Source: an uncultured Bacteroidales bacterium
GTDB taxonomy: Bacteria; Bacteroidota; Bacteroidia; Bacteroidales; P3
Assembly: GCA_905236405.1 (NCBI GenBank)
Contig: CAJOQB010000216.1
Span: forward strand, 1-20,043
Direction of reading: 5' to 3'
DNA: 20,043 nt
Shown: in pieces, positions 13,144 to 20,043 of the stretch
Numbering within the stretch: position 1 is the first letter of the stretch
How the letters are laid out: each line of letters opens with the position of its first letter
The notes under the pieces: generated by a model
Told to the model about the DNA's origin: nothing
The model's database searches: none
The model's input: the letters and a program-made list of their open reading frames with translations, nothing else
Made by a program: the position numbers and the translations under genes

Positions 13144-15006
13144 TTATTCCACAGTGACCGATTTGGCCAAATTGCGTGGTTGGTCAACGTTGCGACCTTT
13201 GGCAACAGCCACATAGTAGGAAAGCAACTGTAAAGGTATGACGGCCAACATGGGGACATAGCAGTCGCGTGTGTCGGGAATCACAAAACAATAGTCGCTC
13301 ATGTCGCGTACCACGGTGTCGCCTTCGGTAACCACAGATATAATCTTTCCTTTACGGGATTTAATCTCCTGAATGTTGCTAACAATCTTGTCATACATAC
13401 CTTTCTTGGGAGCAATGACGACAACAGGCATCTCTTCGTCAATCAAGGCGATGGGGCCATGTTTCATTTCTGCAGCAGGATAGCCTTCAGCGTGGATGTA
13501 TGAAATCTCCTTGAGCTTCAATGCACCTTCAAGAGCCACGGGATAGTTGTATCCACGACCCAAGTAGATAAAGTTCTTTGCATAGGTGAACATCTGTGCA
13601 AATGATGCAATGTCCTTGTTGTGTTCAAGCGTCCACTGCATTTTGTCGGGAATCATTTCGAGTTCATCAATCAGCATGTGGAACATTTCATCGCTAAGGG
13701 AGTGTTTCTCTTTAGCAATGGCTAATCCGAGAAGGGCAAGTGTGATTACCTGACCGGTAAACGCCTTGGTGGAGGCCACGCCAATTTCGGGGCCTACGTG
13801 GAGATAGGTGCCGCTGTCGGTGGCGCGTGCAATAGATGAACCAATGACGTTGCAAATGCCATAAAGGAATGCCCCTTTCTGTTTGGCCAGCTGTATGGCT
13901 GCCAATGTGTCGGCTGTCTCGCCGGATTGCGACACGGCGATGACAACATCGTCAGGATAAATCACGGGGTTGCGATAACGGAATTCGGAGGCATATTCCA
14001 CTTCAACAGGAATCTGTGCAGCTTCCTCGATGAAGTATTTGCCAATGAGAGCGGAATGCCATGATGTTCCGCAGGCACAAATGATAATTCGTCTGGCATT
14101 GATGAATTTTTCTTTGTGGTCAATGATACCACTAAGAATAACATCCTTGTTGGAAACATTCAAACGACCACGAATGCAGGTGCGGAGGGCGTCGGGCTGT
14201 TCCCAGATTTCCTTAAGCATGAAATGAGGATAGCCGCCTTTCTCCAATTGATCGAGGCTAAGTTGCAATGTCGATAATTGCGGTGTCTGCTTGACATTGG
14301 CCAAGTTGGTGATGGTCAAATCACCGGCACGGTTCATCAGGGCAATCTCTTCTTCCTGTAGATAGATTACCTGGTCGGTGTATTCGATAATGGGTGTGGC
14401 ATCGCTTCCTAAATAGAATTCGGGGTTCTTTCCATCTTCGTTTTTTCCCACACCAATAATGAGAGGACTGCCCTTTCGAGCACAAACCAGGGTGTCGGGA
14501 TTGTTCTTGTCAAGAATGGCGATGGCATAGGCACCCACTACATTCTTAAGAGCCAGTTGTGTGGCAGTAAATAGATTGCAATCGTGCGACTCCTGCATGT
14601 ATTCTACCAGTTGGACAAGTACTTCGGTGTCGGTTTCGCTACAGAATGTGCGGCCATGCGACGAAAGCATACTGCGTAGCGATTTGTAATTCTCAATGAT
14701 TCCATTGTGAACCAAAGCCAAATTACGACTTTGAGAGAAATGGGGGTGAGCGTTTATCTCGTTAGGTTCTCCGTGCGTTGCCCAGCGAGTGTGGGCAATA
14801 CCAATAGTGCCAGTTACATCTTTGTCGGAGACGGCTGCTTCGAGAGCCGATACTTTCCCTTTGGCTTTATAGCAGGAAAGGTCTCCTTTTTCGTTAATTA
14901 ATGCAATGCCGGCACTGTCGTAACCGCGATATTCCAAACGATGCAAACCTTTAATCAAGACAGGGTAGGCTTGCTGATCCCCGATATATCCTACGATTCC
15001 ACACAT
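13144..15006 (-). CDS. glmS: Glutamine--fructose-6-phosphate aminotransferase (isomerising)
   Basis: 620 residues, slightly longer than the 609 of E. coli. GlmS makes glucosamine-6-phosphate from fructose-6-phosphate and glutamine, the first step to UDP-GlcNAc for peptidoglycan and LPS. Cys2 (MCGIVGYIG) is the glutaminase nucleophile after Met removal. The Ntn-hydrolase motifs LEYRGYDSAG (24-33), HTRWATHGEP (72-81) and VHNGIIENY (99-107) are intact. Two SIS domains follow: the first has ACGTSWHSALIGKYF near residue 310 and SQSGETADTLAA, the second has the catalytic-Lys region. The C terminus reads PRNLAKSVTVE, the expected glmS end. It has its own promoter box. The leader is only about 50 nt, too short for a glmS ribozyme. 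Confidence 0.97.
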   Translation of the reverse strand: MCGIVGYIGDQQAYPVLIKGLHRLEYRGYDSAGIALINEKGDLSCYKAKGKVSALEAAVSDKDVTGTIGIAHTRWATHGEPNEINAHPHFSQSRNLALVHNGIIENYKSLRSMLSSHGRTFCSETDTEVLVQLVEYMQESHDCNLFTATQLALKNVVGAYAIAILDKNNPDTLVCARKGSPLIIGVGKNEDGKNPEFYLGSDATPIIEYTDQVIYLQEEEIALMNRAGDLTITNLANVKQTPQLSTLQLSLDQLEKGGYPHFMLKEIWEQPDALRTCIRGRLNVSNKDVILSGIIDHKEKFINARRIIICACGTSWHSALIGKYFIEEAAQIPVEVEYASEFRYRNPVIYPDDVVIAVSQSGETADTLAAIQLAKQKGAFLYGICNVIGSSIARATDSGTYLHVGPEIGVASTKAFTGQVITLALLGLAIAKEKHSLSDEMFHMLIDELEMIPDKMQWTLEHNKDIASFAQMFTYAKNFIYLGRGYNYPVALEGALKLKEISYIHAEGYPAAEMKHGPIALIDEEMPVVVIAPKKGMYDKIVSNIQEIKSRKGKIISVVTEGDTVVRDMSDYCFVIPDTRDCYVPMLAVIPLQLLSYYVAVAKGRNVDQPRNLAKSVTVE

Positions 15007-15062
15007 GTTTTATCTATATTAGAGGTTTATAAATGAATATGTTCTAATAATGAAATAAAATG

Positions 15063-15070
15063 CAAAAGTA
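15063..15070 (-). promoter_or_regulatory. Promoter -7 element of glmS
   Basis: TACTTTTG on the minus strand matches TAnnTTTG, 57 bases before the ATG at 15006, giving a leader near 50 nt. The region upstream is AT-rich with no clear -33 element. It separates glmS from recO upstream. Confidence 0.55.
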
Positions 15071-15143
15071 AACAAAAACATTAATTATAAAGGAAAATAG
15101 TAAAAATAATCTATTCTTGTTTTTATAACAAGTTGTACTACAG

Positions 15144-15159
15144 TTTTTTTTTTTTTTTT
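15144..15159. repeat. Homopolymer of 16 T (plus strand)
   Basis: An uninterrupted run of 16 T on the plus strand, A on the minus strand, in the gap between the recO stop and the glmS promoter. No strong stem precedes it in the plus direction, so it is not a typical terminator. Its length may vary between cells or be misread by sequencing. Confidence 0.9.
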
Positions 15160-15186
15160 GCAGACGGATTTCTTCTCCCTGATTAT

Positions 15187-15933
15187 CTAACACAATACGT
15201 CATGTAGTACATGATGTGATTGGAAATTTTTGAAAGTAGGGAGGTGTTCTTGGTAGTAGTCGAGGAGATGGTTGATTAACTTGATGCGTTGTTGTAAATC
15301 GAGTGAGGGTGGAGGAGTGTTGGTATGAATGGAATGTAGATATTGGTGGAGATATTTGCTTTGTTCGGCATCGAAGAAACGTGCAGTAGGGTGTTTTTCG
15401 AGATAAACTCTTGTTGGAAATGCTTGGAAACGCCCCTCGCTTATGTTGAAAACGGTCTCGGTTGAACCATAGTTGTCATAGGGTTCAATGCCTAAGAATC
15501 GAGCCACATCGATTAAGTATCTTATTGGGAAAGAAACATCGGGTGTTGTGGTTTTTTCCAATTGGCTAATGGCATTGTCGACATAGTCGTAAAGAGGTTG
15601 GTTGGGTTCGTCGGCTCGAAGTGTCTTGTAAAGCACTTCATTCATGAAAAAGAGCAACGACGTGCGAATGGTAGATGTCGATGTACTACTGCTTGAATGT
15701 GTCATCTGCATTTCTTTGATGTGGTTGACGCTTTTTCGAGGCGTGTTATAAACCACCATATCAAGCTGGTGCATGGGTTGTAGCAGTGCTGCTCGTCCCC
15801 GTCCTTTCCCGCCACGAGCCCCCTTGGAGATATAGGTCTTTAACCCCAATTGTCGTGTGAACACTTGAGCGATAACCGATGTCTCGGAGTACGGAGTGGT
15901 GTGTAGTACAATGGCTTGGGTGGAGAGCAACAT
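15187..15933 (-). CDS. recO: DNA repair protein RecO
   Basis: 248 residues from the ATG at 15933-15931. RecO helps load RecA onto SSB-coated single-stranded DNA in the RecFOR pathway. The N terminus LLSTQAIVLHTTPYSETSVIAQVFTR is the typical RecO OB-fold entry, followed by TYISKGARGGKGRG, the basic patch that usually reads KGARR, and MHQLDMVVY. The C-terminal half is helical, with FPIRYLIDVARFLGIEPY in the middle. The zinc-binding cysteines of some RecO proteins are absent; the only cysteine is the last residue. The 16-residue-longer frame (15981) would run into the preceding porZ gene and lacks family resemblance. It follows porZ by 22 bases and is probably in the same operon. Confidence 0.9.
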   Translation of the reverse strand: MLLSTQAIVLHTTPYSETSVIAQVFTRQLGLKTYISKGARGGKGRGRAALLQPMHQLDMVVYNTPRKSVNHIKEMQMTHSSSSTSTSTIRTSLLFFMNEVLYKTLRADEPNQPLYDYVDNAISQLEKTTTPDVSFPIRYLIDVARFLGIEPYDNYGSTETVFNISEGRFQAFPTRVYLEKHPTARFFDAEQSKYLHQYLHSIHTNTPPPSLDLQQRIKLINHLLDYYQEHLPTFKNFQSHHVLHDVLC

Positions 15934-15955
15934 GATGGAAAGGGATGATGAAACG

Positions 15956-18289
15956 CTATCGGATAATAAGTACTTTGGCAACAGATTTCATTGTGCCACT
16001 CTCGTCACTGGCAAATACAAAATAGGTGCCCGATGCAACTTGTTTGCCATCCAGTGTGCGTCCGTACCAGATGGCTTGTCCGCCGTGAGCCGTAGTGGAG
16101 AACACCACGTGTCCTGCTGCATCAGTGATGTGAACCAATGCGTCGCGGGTAAATCCTTTGATGGCGATGGCTCCTGTATAATCTGGATGAACGGGATTTG
16201 GGAAAGCATAGATTTCGTTCTGTGGTATTGAGGTGGCATAGGTGGCTGTCGAACGAAATGATTGTAGCCCCTTGTCTGTTCCCACAAACACTTCGCCCGA
16301 CTGCGGTTGAACTCCAATGCAGATAATCTTGTCAGAGAAAAGGGGACTGTTGGAGGAGGTAAAGTGGTAATTCTCGTCCAATCCATTTGCTGATATGAGG
16401 TAAAGCCCTCCAGCTGCAGTTCCAACCCATTTGCGATTGGCTCCGTCGACGGCCATGCAGGTGATGCTTTCGTAAGCCATCAGATATTCTGCAATGTCGC
16501 CAGAAGAAATGACAATGTTGAGACTCGTAACGGGTGATTTTTCACCATTGCCTCCATTATCGAAAGTGTGGTACAAGTTGCTTAGCAGCTTTAAGCCTTT
16601 GTTGGTGCCAATCCAGAGGTCTCCGTTATGATCCTGCACCATGGCGGTAATCGAGGATGTCTCCATCTTGCTGCCGTTGTTGGGATCAACAAAAGCCATT
16701 TTGCCTTTGCCGTCAGCCACATAGATGCGATTGGCACGGCCATAGAACCATTTGTAGTCGCGAATACTGTCCCAAAGAATATGGTCGATTTCGTTGTCTC
16801 CCACCATGCTGCGAACATTGAAGGAAGACCAGGAACCATCATTGTATCTTACTGCCAAGCCTTGATCTTGGAGAGAATTTGTCATCCATGCGTTACCTTT
16901 GTTGTCAAAACAGACAGATGCCGTGCGAAGGGAGGAATACGTTCCGCTTGAATAGGCGGACAAAGCACCGTCTGTGTTGGTGTGGTTATATAGTGTGGTG
17001 GGAACGTTGTTGACTATCTCAAGGATGCCGCTCCCCCATACGGCAGCCAATGCCATCGAGGTATCGCGAGGGTTGACGGCTACATCGCAGATGTCATAAA
17101 GTCCGTCAACTACATTGTTTCGTGATAGATTCTGCCATCGATTGTTTTGGAAGGTGCTGATGTTAGCAGCGATGCCGGCAGAAACATAGGTGGTCGTCTT
17201 TCCGCCAGGACAAAGAATCATTCGATTCTGGAAGGGAAGTAGTCGATAGGTGGCGTCAGTTATGGGTCCCGAGAAGAAAAAAGAAGACAGTTTGTGGGTG
17301 CCTGGTTCGACACAAACCATTCCGTCCCACATCGTCCCTATCCATAAAGCACCGTCTTTATCCAGATGAGCGTCGAGAGCGGCCATTGAAAGCCACGACA
17401 CATCTCCCACTTCATCCAATAATATTAGGTTGCTGTCATAGACGCGTACCGAAGAGAAGAAAGAAAGTATTAATTTGCCTTGGTCGACATGCATCGAACG
17501 AATGTCACCGCTCAGAGCAGGCACCAGTTCGGTTGACTCGATGGAGGATGTAGAGGCATGAAGGCGGAACAAATCGTTGGCACCAATGCCAGGCACCAAT
17601 GCCCACAGGTTGCTCCCCATGGTTTCGATATGGCTTACATCCATGTCGGCTACAGCCGAAAGAGTGTCGACTGTCCAATTGGACACGATATTGAGAAATT
17701 GTTGTGTGAGGGGAGCATATCGCAATCCATCGGATGTGGCGGCAATAATTAAGTGATCAGTGAATGCGATGTCGTTAACCATTAGATATCCACCGTTATT
17801 TCCCAGATAGTAAGTGTCCTCGATTTCTTGACGATTCAGATTGATGACAACAATGCCGAAGTCGCAAGCCAGATAGGCTTTCTTGTTGTGAAAACGGATG
17901 CTGTTGATGCGTTTGCTACCACTTAAATTGCTGCGGAGAATGCCTGATACATTGTATGTTTTGTCTGTGCCAACCAAGTCGATATTGCCATTGGTATAAG
18001 CCACAACCAGCATCTCTGTTGTGGCATCGAAGGCTATGGTTTGGATTCCGACATCGTTTAGCCCGTTGGTTTTGTTGAGACGCACGATCGACAGGTCATC
18101 CAAGTCGTAGTAAATGACACCTTGGTTGGCGGCTCCAAACACCTGATGGTTCCCAATGCTTATTGTGTTGATTTGACCATAAGACAGATGGTCGCGCCAG
18201 TGGCCAATTCCGACGGGGTGGTTGTCGCTTTGGCACCAACCCATGAGGGAAAAGAGCAAGGAGAGCAGTATGAACAGTAGCTTCTTCAT
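15956..18289 (-). CDS. porZ: T9SS component PorZ (two-propeller surface protein with sorting domain)
   Basis: 777 residues from the ATG at 18289-18287, against 776 that I recall for P. gingivalis PorZ. A signal peptide MKKLLFILLSLLFSLMGWCQ is followed by WRDHLSYGQINTI near residues 31-43, the recognisable PorZ/two-component-propeller opening. The body has repeated blade motifs (for example LWIGTMWDGMV, LWIGTNKGLKLL, KWVGTAAGGLYLI, VFVGTDKGLQSF), indicating two beta-propellers. The last ~87 residues are a T9SS type A sorting domain beginning NEIYAFPNPVHP. In P. gingivalis PorZ belongs to the surface attachment complex with PorU, PorV and PorQ and helps deliver anionic LPS to cargo. The 38-residue upstream extension (18403) overlaps mreD and was rejected. 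It starts 11 bases after mreD. A generic propeller protein is the alternative. Confidence 0.85.
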   Translation of the reverse strand: MKKLLFILLSLLFSLMGWCQSDNHPVGIGHWRDHLSYGQINTISIGNHQVFGAANQGVIYYDLDDLSIVRLNKTNGLNDVGIQTIAFDATTEMLVVAYTNGNIDLVGTDKTYNVSGILRSNLSGSKRINSIRFHNKKAYLACDFGIVVINLNRQEIEDTYYLGNNGGYLMVNDIAFTDHLIIAATSDGLRYAPLTQQFLNIVSNWTVDTLSAVADMDVSHIETMGSNLWALVPGIGANDLFRLHASTSSIESTELVPALSGDIRSMHVDQGKLILSFFSSVRVYDSNLILLDEVGDVSWLSMAALDAHLDKDGALWIGTMWDGMVCVEPGTHKLSSFFFSGPITDATYRLLPFQNRMILCPGGKTTTYVSAGIAANISTFQNNRWQNLSRNNVVDGLYDICDVAVNPRDTSMALAAVWGSGILEIVNNVPTTLYNHTNTDGALSAYSSGTYSSLRTASVCFDNKGNAWMTNSLQDQGLAVRYNDGSWSSFNVRSMVGDNEIDHILWDSIRDYKWFYGRANRIYVADGKGKMAFVDPNNGSKMETSSITAMVQDHNGDLWIGTNKGLKLLSNLYHTFDNGGNGEKSPVTSLNIVISSGDIAEYLMAYESITCMAVDGANRKWVGTAAGGLYLISANGLDENYHFTSSNSPLFSDKIICIGVQPQSGEVFVGTDKGLQSFRSTATYATSIPQNEIYAFPNPVHPDYTGAIAIKGFTRDALVHITDAAGHVVFSTTAHGGQAIWYGRTLDGKQVASGTYFVFASDESGTMKSVAKVLIIR

Positions 18290-18300
18290 GGAATGGCTCG

Positions 18301-18822
18301 TTATCTTATTTTCATCCGTCGTAGGAAGAGTAGTTGGTAGATGATGGATAGTGTCCAGGTGATAATTGTGCTGAGCAGTGATGCAATCAGCAGTCGCCAC
18401 CAACCTTGGAAGGTAAATGCCTCAATCATGTAGTATGCTAAATAGTAGATAAGGAGCAACAGGAAAAGATAGGAGAGGAATGATTGAGGTGCAACGGTGT
18501 ATATGCAGGGGGTTCCGATGGTTGTGTCTTCTCCTTTGGTGAGTATTTTGTTGGCAAAGGTTATTCTGCAAAAAGCCACAAAAGTGGCCTCTGCGGCATG
18601 AAACCCCAGTATATTGGAAGAGACGTCGACACATAATCCACTTGCAAAAGCAATGAGCAGCAACCAAATGGGCTGAAGGTTGGTGGGAAGCATCAACACA
18701 AATAGAATATAGAGAAACGGGTTGATGAACTGCCCGAGATACACATTGTTTAGAATGAGTACTTGAAGAAGCATCAAAATCAGAAAACGGATGATGTTTT
18801 GAAGTACGATATTGTTGTTCAT
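18301..18822 (-). CDS. mreD: Rod shape-determining protein MreD
   Basis: 173 residues, mostly hydrophobic, with about five membrane segments (near 9-26, 33-47, 51-66, 112-132 and 143-164) and a short basic tail LFLRRMKIR. The SGLCVDVSSNILGFHAAEAT segment after the third helix corresponds to the conserved MreD region (usually G-x-x-D...G...G). MreD is the inner-membrane partner of MreC and MreB in lateral wall synthesis. It begins 4 bases after mreC, and that gene order is the main support because MreD sequences diverge strongly. PBP2 (mrdA) and rodA, which often follow mreD, are absent here; porZ takes their place. Confidence 0.88.
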   Translation of the reverse strand: MNNNIVLQNIIRFLILMLLQVLILNNVYLGQFINPFLYILFVLMLPTNLQPIWLLLIAFASGLCVDVSSNILGFHAAEATFVAFCRITFANKILTKGEDTTIGTPCIYTVAPQSFLSYLFLLLLIYYLAYYMIEAFTFQGWWRLLIASLLSTIITWTLSIIYQLLFLRRMKIR

Positions 18823-18826
18823 GGTT

Positions 18827-19675
18827 TCAATTCTCCTTTTCTTCGTCGTTCTTGACAGTGGCGGCCATCAGGGCCTCTTGCTCGGCTTTGAAGTGGTTGT
18901 CGACTACATACACATGGTCCAAATTGACAAAGTCGGTGGCCAATCGAAGTTTGATGTTGTAGAACCCGCTGCCTTGATTGGTTGTGGCCTCCTCGATATA
19001 GCCAACAGGGATACCTTCGGGGAAGTCGTTGGCCAAGCCTGATGTGATGATGGTATCGTTAGGATAGAGTTTATGAGTGGTGGGGATGTCAATCACCGTC
19101 GCGTATCGGTAGTCGCCACCTTCCCATATGAGGGTGCCCACTAGGTCAGTACGTTTGATTTTGACACTGTTTCGGCTGTTTGAATGCAGCACGGGCATGA
19201 TGGTGGAGAAGTTGCCGGTAGTGTTGACCACCACACCCACGATGCCTTGTGGTGAGATGACCGCCATGTCGGTGCTGATGCCGTGTAGCGACCCTTTGTT
19301 AATCATCAGGTAGTTGTTGTGCTGGGTCCAAGAGGCTTTGATGACCTTGGCTTCGGTGTAGGTATAGTGTTGCCTGTAGACAGTGTCGTTGACGGAGAAG
19401 ACGCTGTCGTTGAACGAGATGTACGAGGCGGCTTGTTGTGCACGCAGCATTGCGTTCTCGGCAGCCAAACGGTCGTTCTCGGCACGAAGGCCAAAATAGT
19501 TGCTTATCGAACTCACACCTTTGTACCACCGTCCGGCAATACCGTTGCCCCAACCCACGATGCGAGAGTTTTGGTAGTAACTGTTCTTGGCTACCATAAC
19601 GATGCACAGCACCTCCAACAGCAGAAAGAGGAGAACATAGTTGAATCGTTTGATAAACTCTAATAGTTGGCGCAT
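18827..19675 (-). CDS. mreC: Rod shape-determining protein MreC
   Basis: 282 residues. A single N-terminal membrane anchor (about 11-30) is followed by SRIVGWGNGIAGRWY and a coiled coil (about 60-85, NYFGLRAENDRLAAENAMLRAQQ). Next comes the periplasmic two-barrel domain with the family stretches NNYLMINKGSLHGI, MAVISPQGIVGVV, SRNSVKI and GLANDFPEGIPVGYI. MreC scaffolds the elongasome in the periplasm. The gene starts 6 bases after the gmk stop and runs into mreD, so gmk-mreC-mreD is one transcript. No promoter is visible in the short gap. Confidence 0.95.
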   Translation of the reverse strand: MRQLLEFIKRFNYVLLFLLLEVLCIVMVAKNSYYQNSRIVGWGNGIAGRWYKGVSSISNYFGLRAENDRLAAENAMLRAQQAASYISFNDSVFSVNDTVYRQHYTYTEAKVIKASWTQHNNYLMINKGSLHGISTDMAVISPQGIVGVVVNTTGNFSTIMPVLHSNSRNSVKIKRTDLVGTLIWEGGDYRYATVIDIPTTHKLYPNDTIITSGLANDFPEGIPVGYIEEATTNQGSGFYNIKLRLATDFVNLDHVYVVDNHFKAEQEALMAATVKNDEEKEN

Positions 19676-19681
19676 GGTTCG

Positions 19682-20043
19682 TTATTGTTCTAAGAAAGTG
19701 CAGACAACCTTGCGGGTTTCTTCGACAGCCTGTTGCAGGTCGTCGTTAATGATAGTGACATCGAAATTGGGAGCCTCTTTCAATTCTTGTGCCGAGCGTC
19801 CCAATCGTTTCTGGATGCTTTCTTCGCTTTCGGTGCCGCGGTTACGCAGTCGTTGCTCGAGGACCTCGATGCTGGGTGGCATCACGAAAATGGCCAACGC
19901 ATCGTCTCCGAAGATGCGTTTCAAGTTCATGCCGCCTTTTACGTCGACATCAAAGATAATCACATTCCCTTTTTCCCAGATTCGTTCTACCTCACTGCGA
20001 AGGGTGCCGTAGCGAATACCTTCATACACCTCTTCCCATTCCA
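19682..20043 (-). CDS. gmk: Guanylate kinase, 5' end outside window
   Basis: The frame is open to the right edge; 119 complete codons before the stop are visible. The segment EWEEVYEGIRYGT at the edge is the GMP-binding region (family pattern EWxxVYxxxYGT). It is followed by VIIFDVDVKGGMNLKR (Walker-B-like strand) and FVMPPSIEVLEQRLRNRGTESEESIQKRL, the lid region. The enzyme phosphorylates GMP to GDP. The P-loop and N-terminal ~70 residues lie outside the window. A start at the GTG codon 20029-20027 is rejected, because that codon is the Val inside the conserved motif. Confidence 0.95.
   Translation of the reverse strand, partial: EWEEVYEGIRYGTLRSEVERIWEKGNVIIFDVDVKGGMNLKRIFGDDALAIFVMPPSIEVLEQRLRNRGTESEESIQKRLGRSAQELKEAPNFDVTIINDDLQQAVEETRKVVCTFLEQ

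Noticed and set aside
15007..15062. glmS ribozyme in the glmS leader
   Set aside because: The leader from the promoter box is only about 50 nt and shows no matching core; the ribozyme needs well over 100 nt.
18290..18403. N-terminal extension of porZ to 18403
   Set aside because: It overlaps the end of mreD by about 100 bases and hides a clean signal peptide at the ATG at 18289.
1..20043. tRNA, rRNA, insertion sequence, prophage or defence system
   Set aside because: None was seen on either strand; no transposase, integrase, nuclease or toxin-antitoxin-like product occurs, and the gene content is core-like.

Overview
The window reads as chromosomal DNA of an anaerobic member of the Bacteroidota, most likely order Bacteroidales. 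The evidence is four-fold: (i) lineage-typical proteins (DUF4271, DUF1573, a DUF2079 membrane protein, the short Bacteroidota-type HemD); (ii) type IX secretion system (T9SS) hallmarks, namely a PorZ homologue and a gingipain-like C25 protease, both with a C-terminal T9SS sorting domain; (iii) a ferredoxin-dependent 2-oxoacid oxidoreductase, an anaerobe's enzyme; (iv) repeated matches to the Bacteroidota -7 promoter element TAnnTTTG at sensible distances before start codons. I see no phage, transposase, CRISPR array, tRNA or rRNA. All identifications come from reading the sequence, not from database searches.

Layout, left to right. Minus strand 4880-1: secreted C25 protease, DUF4271 membrane protein and hemD (cut by the left edge), tightly packed in that order of transcription. 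4881-5255 is a divergent gap. It carries the protease promoter and, upstream of that, what looks like an independent structured small RNA on the minus strand (about 5113 to 4945) with its own -7 box, three perfect hairpins and a terminator ending in nine T. Plus strand 5256-5963: cutC. A terminator separates it from a convergent four-gene minus-strand operon (8812-6068) for a 2-oxoacid:ferredoxin oxidoreductase of the VorB type (ferredoxin, alpha, beta, gamma). 8813-9282 is a 470-base divergent gap with an array of five 11-bp repeats and several promoter-like boxes. Plus strand 9283-13082: DUF1573 exported protein, class I aminotransferase, GreA/GreB-like protein and DUF2079 membrane protein; the last two overlap by one base. 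A convergent terminator follows. The rest is minus strand: glmS with its own promoter, then, further upstream, a tight cluster transcribed gmk - mreC - mreD - porZ - recO (gmk is cut by the right edge).

Functional themes are cell envelope and secretion (glmS makes the amino sugar for peptidoglycan and LPS; MreC/MreD shape the wall; PorZ serves the T9SS that would export the C25 protease), anaerobic 2-oxoacid metabolism, and housekeeping (haem synthesis, recombination repair, nucleotide metabolism). The most notable items are the unassigned RNA-like element beside the protease, the 11-bp repeat array, and porZ sitting inside the mreCD cluster. Most of the window is ordinary core genome.
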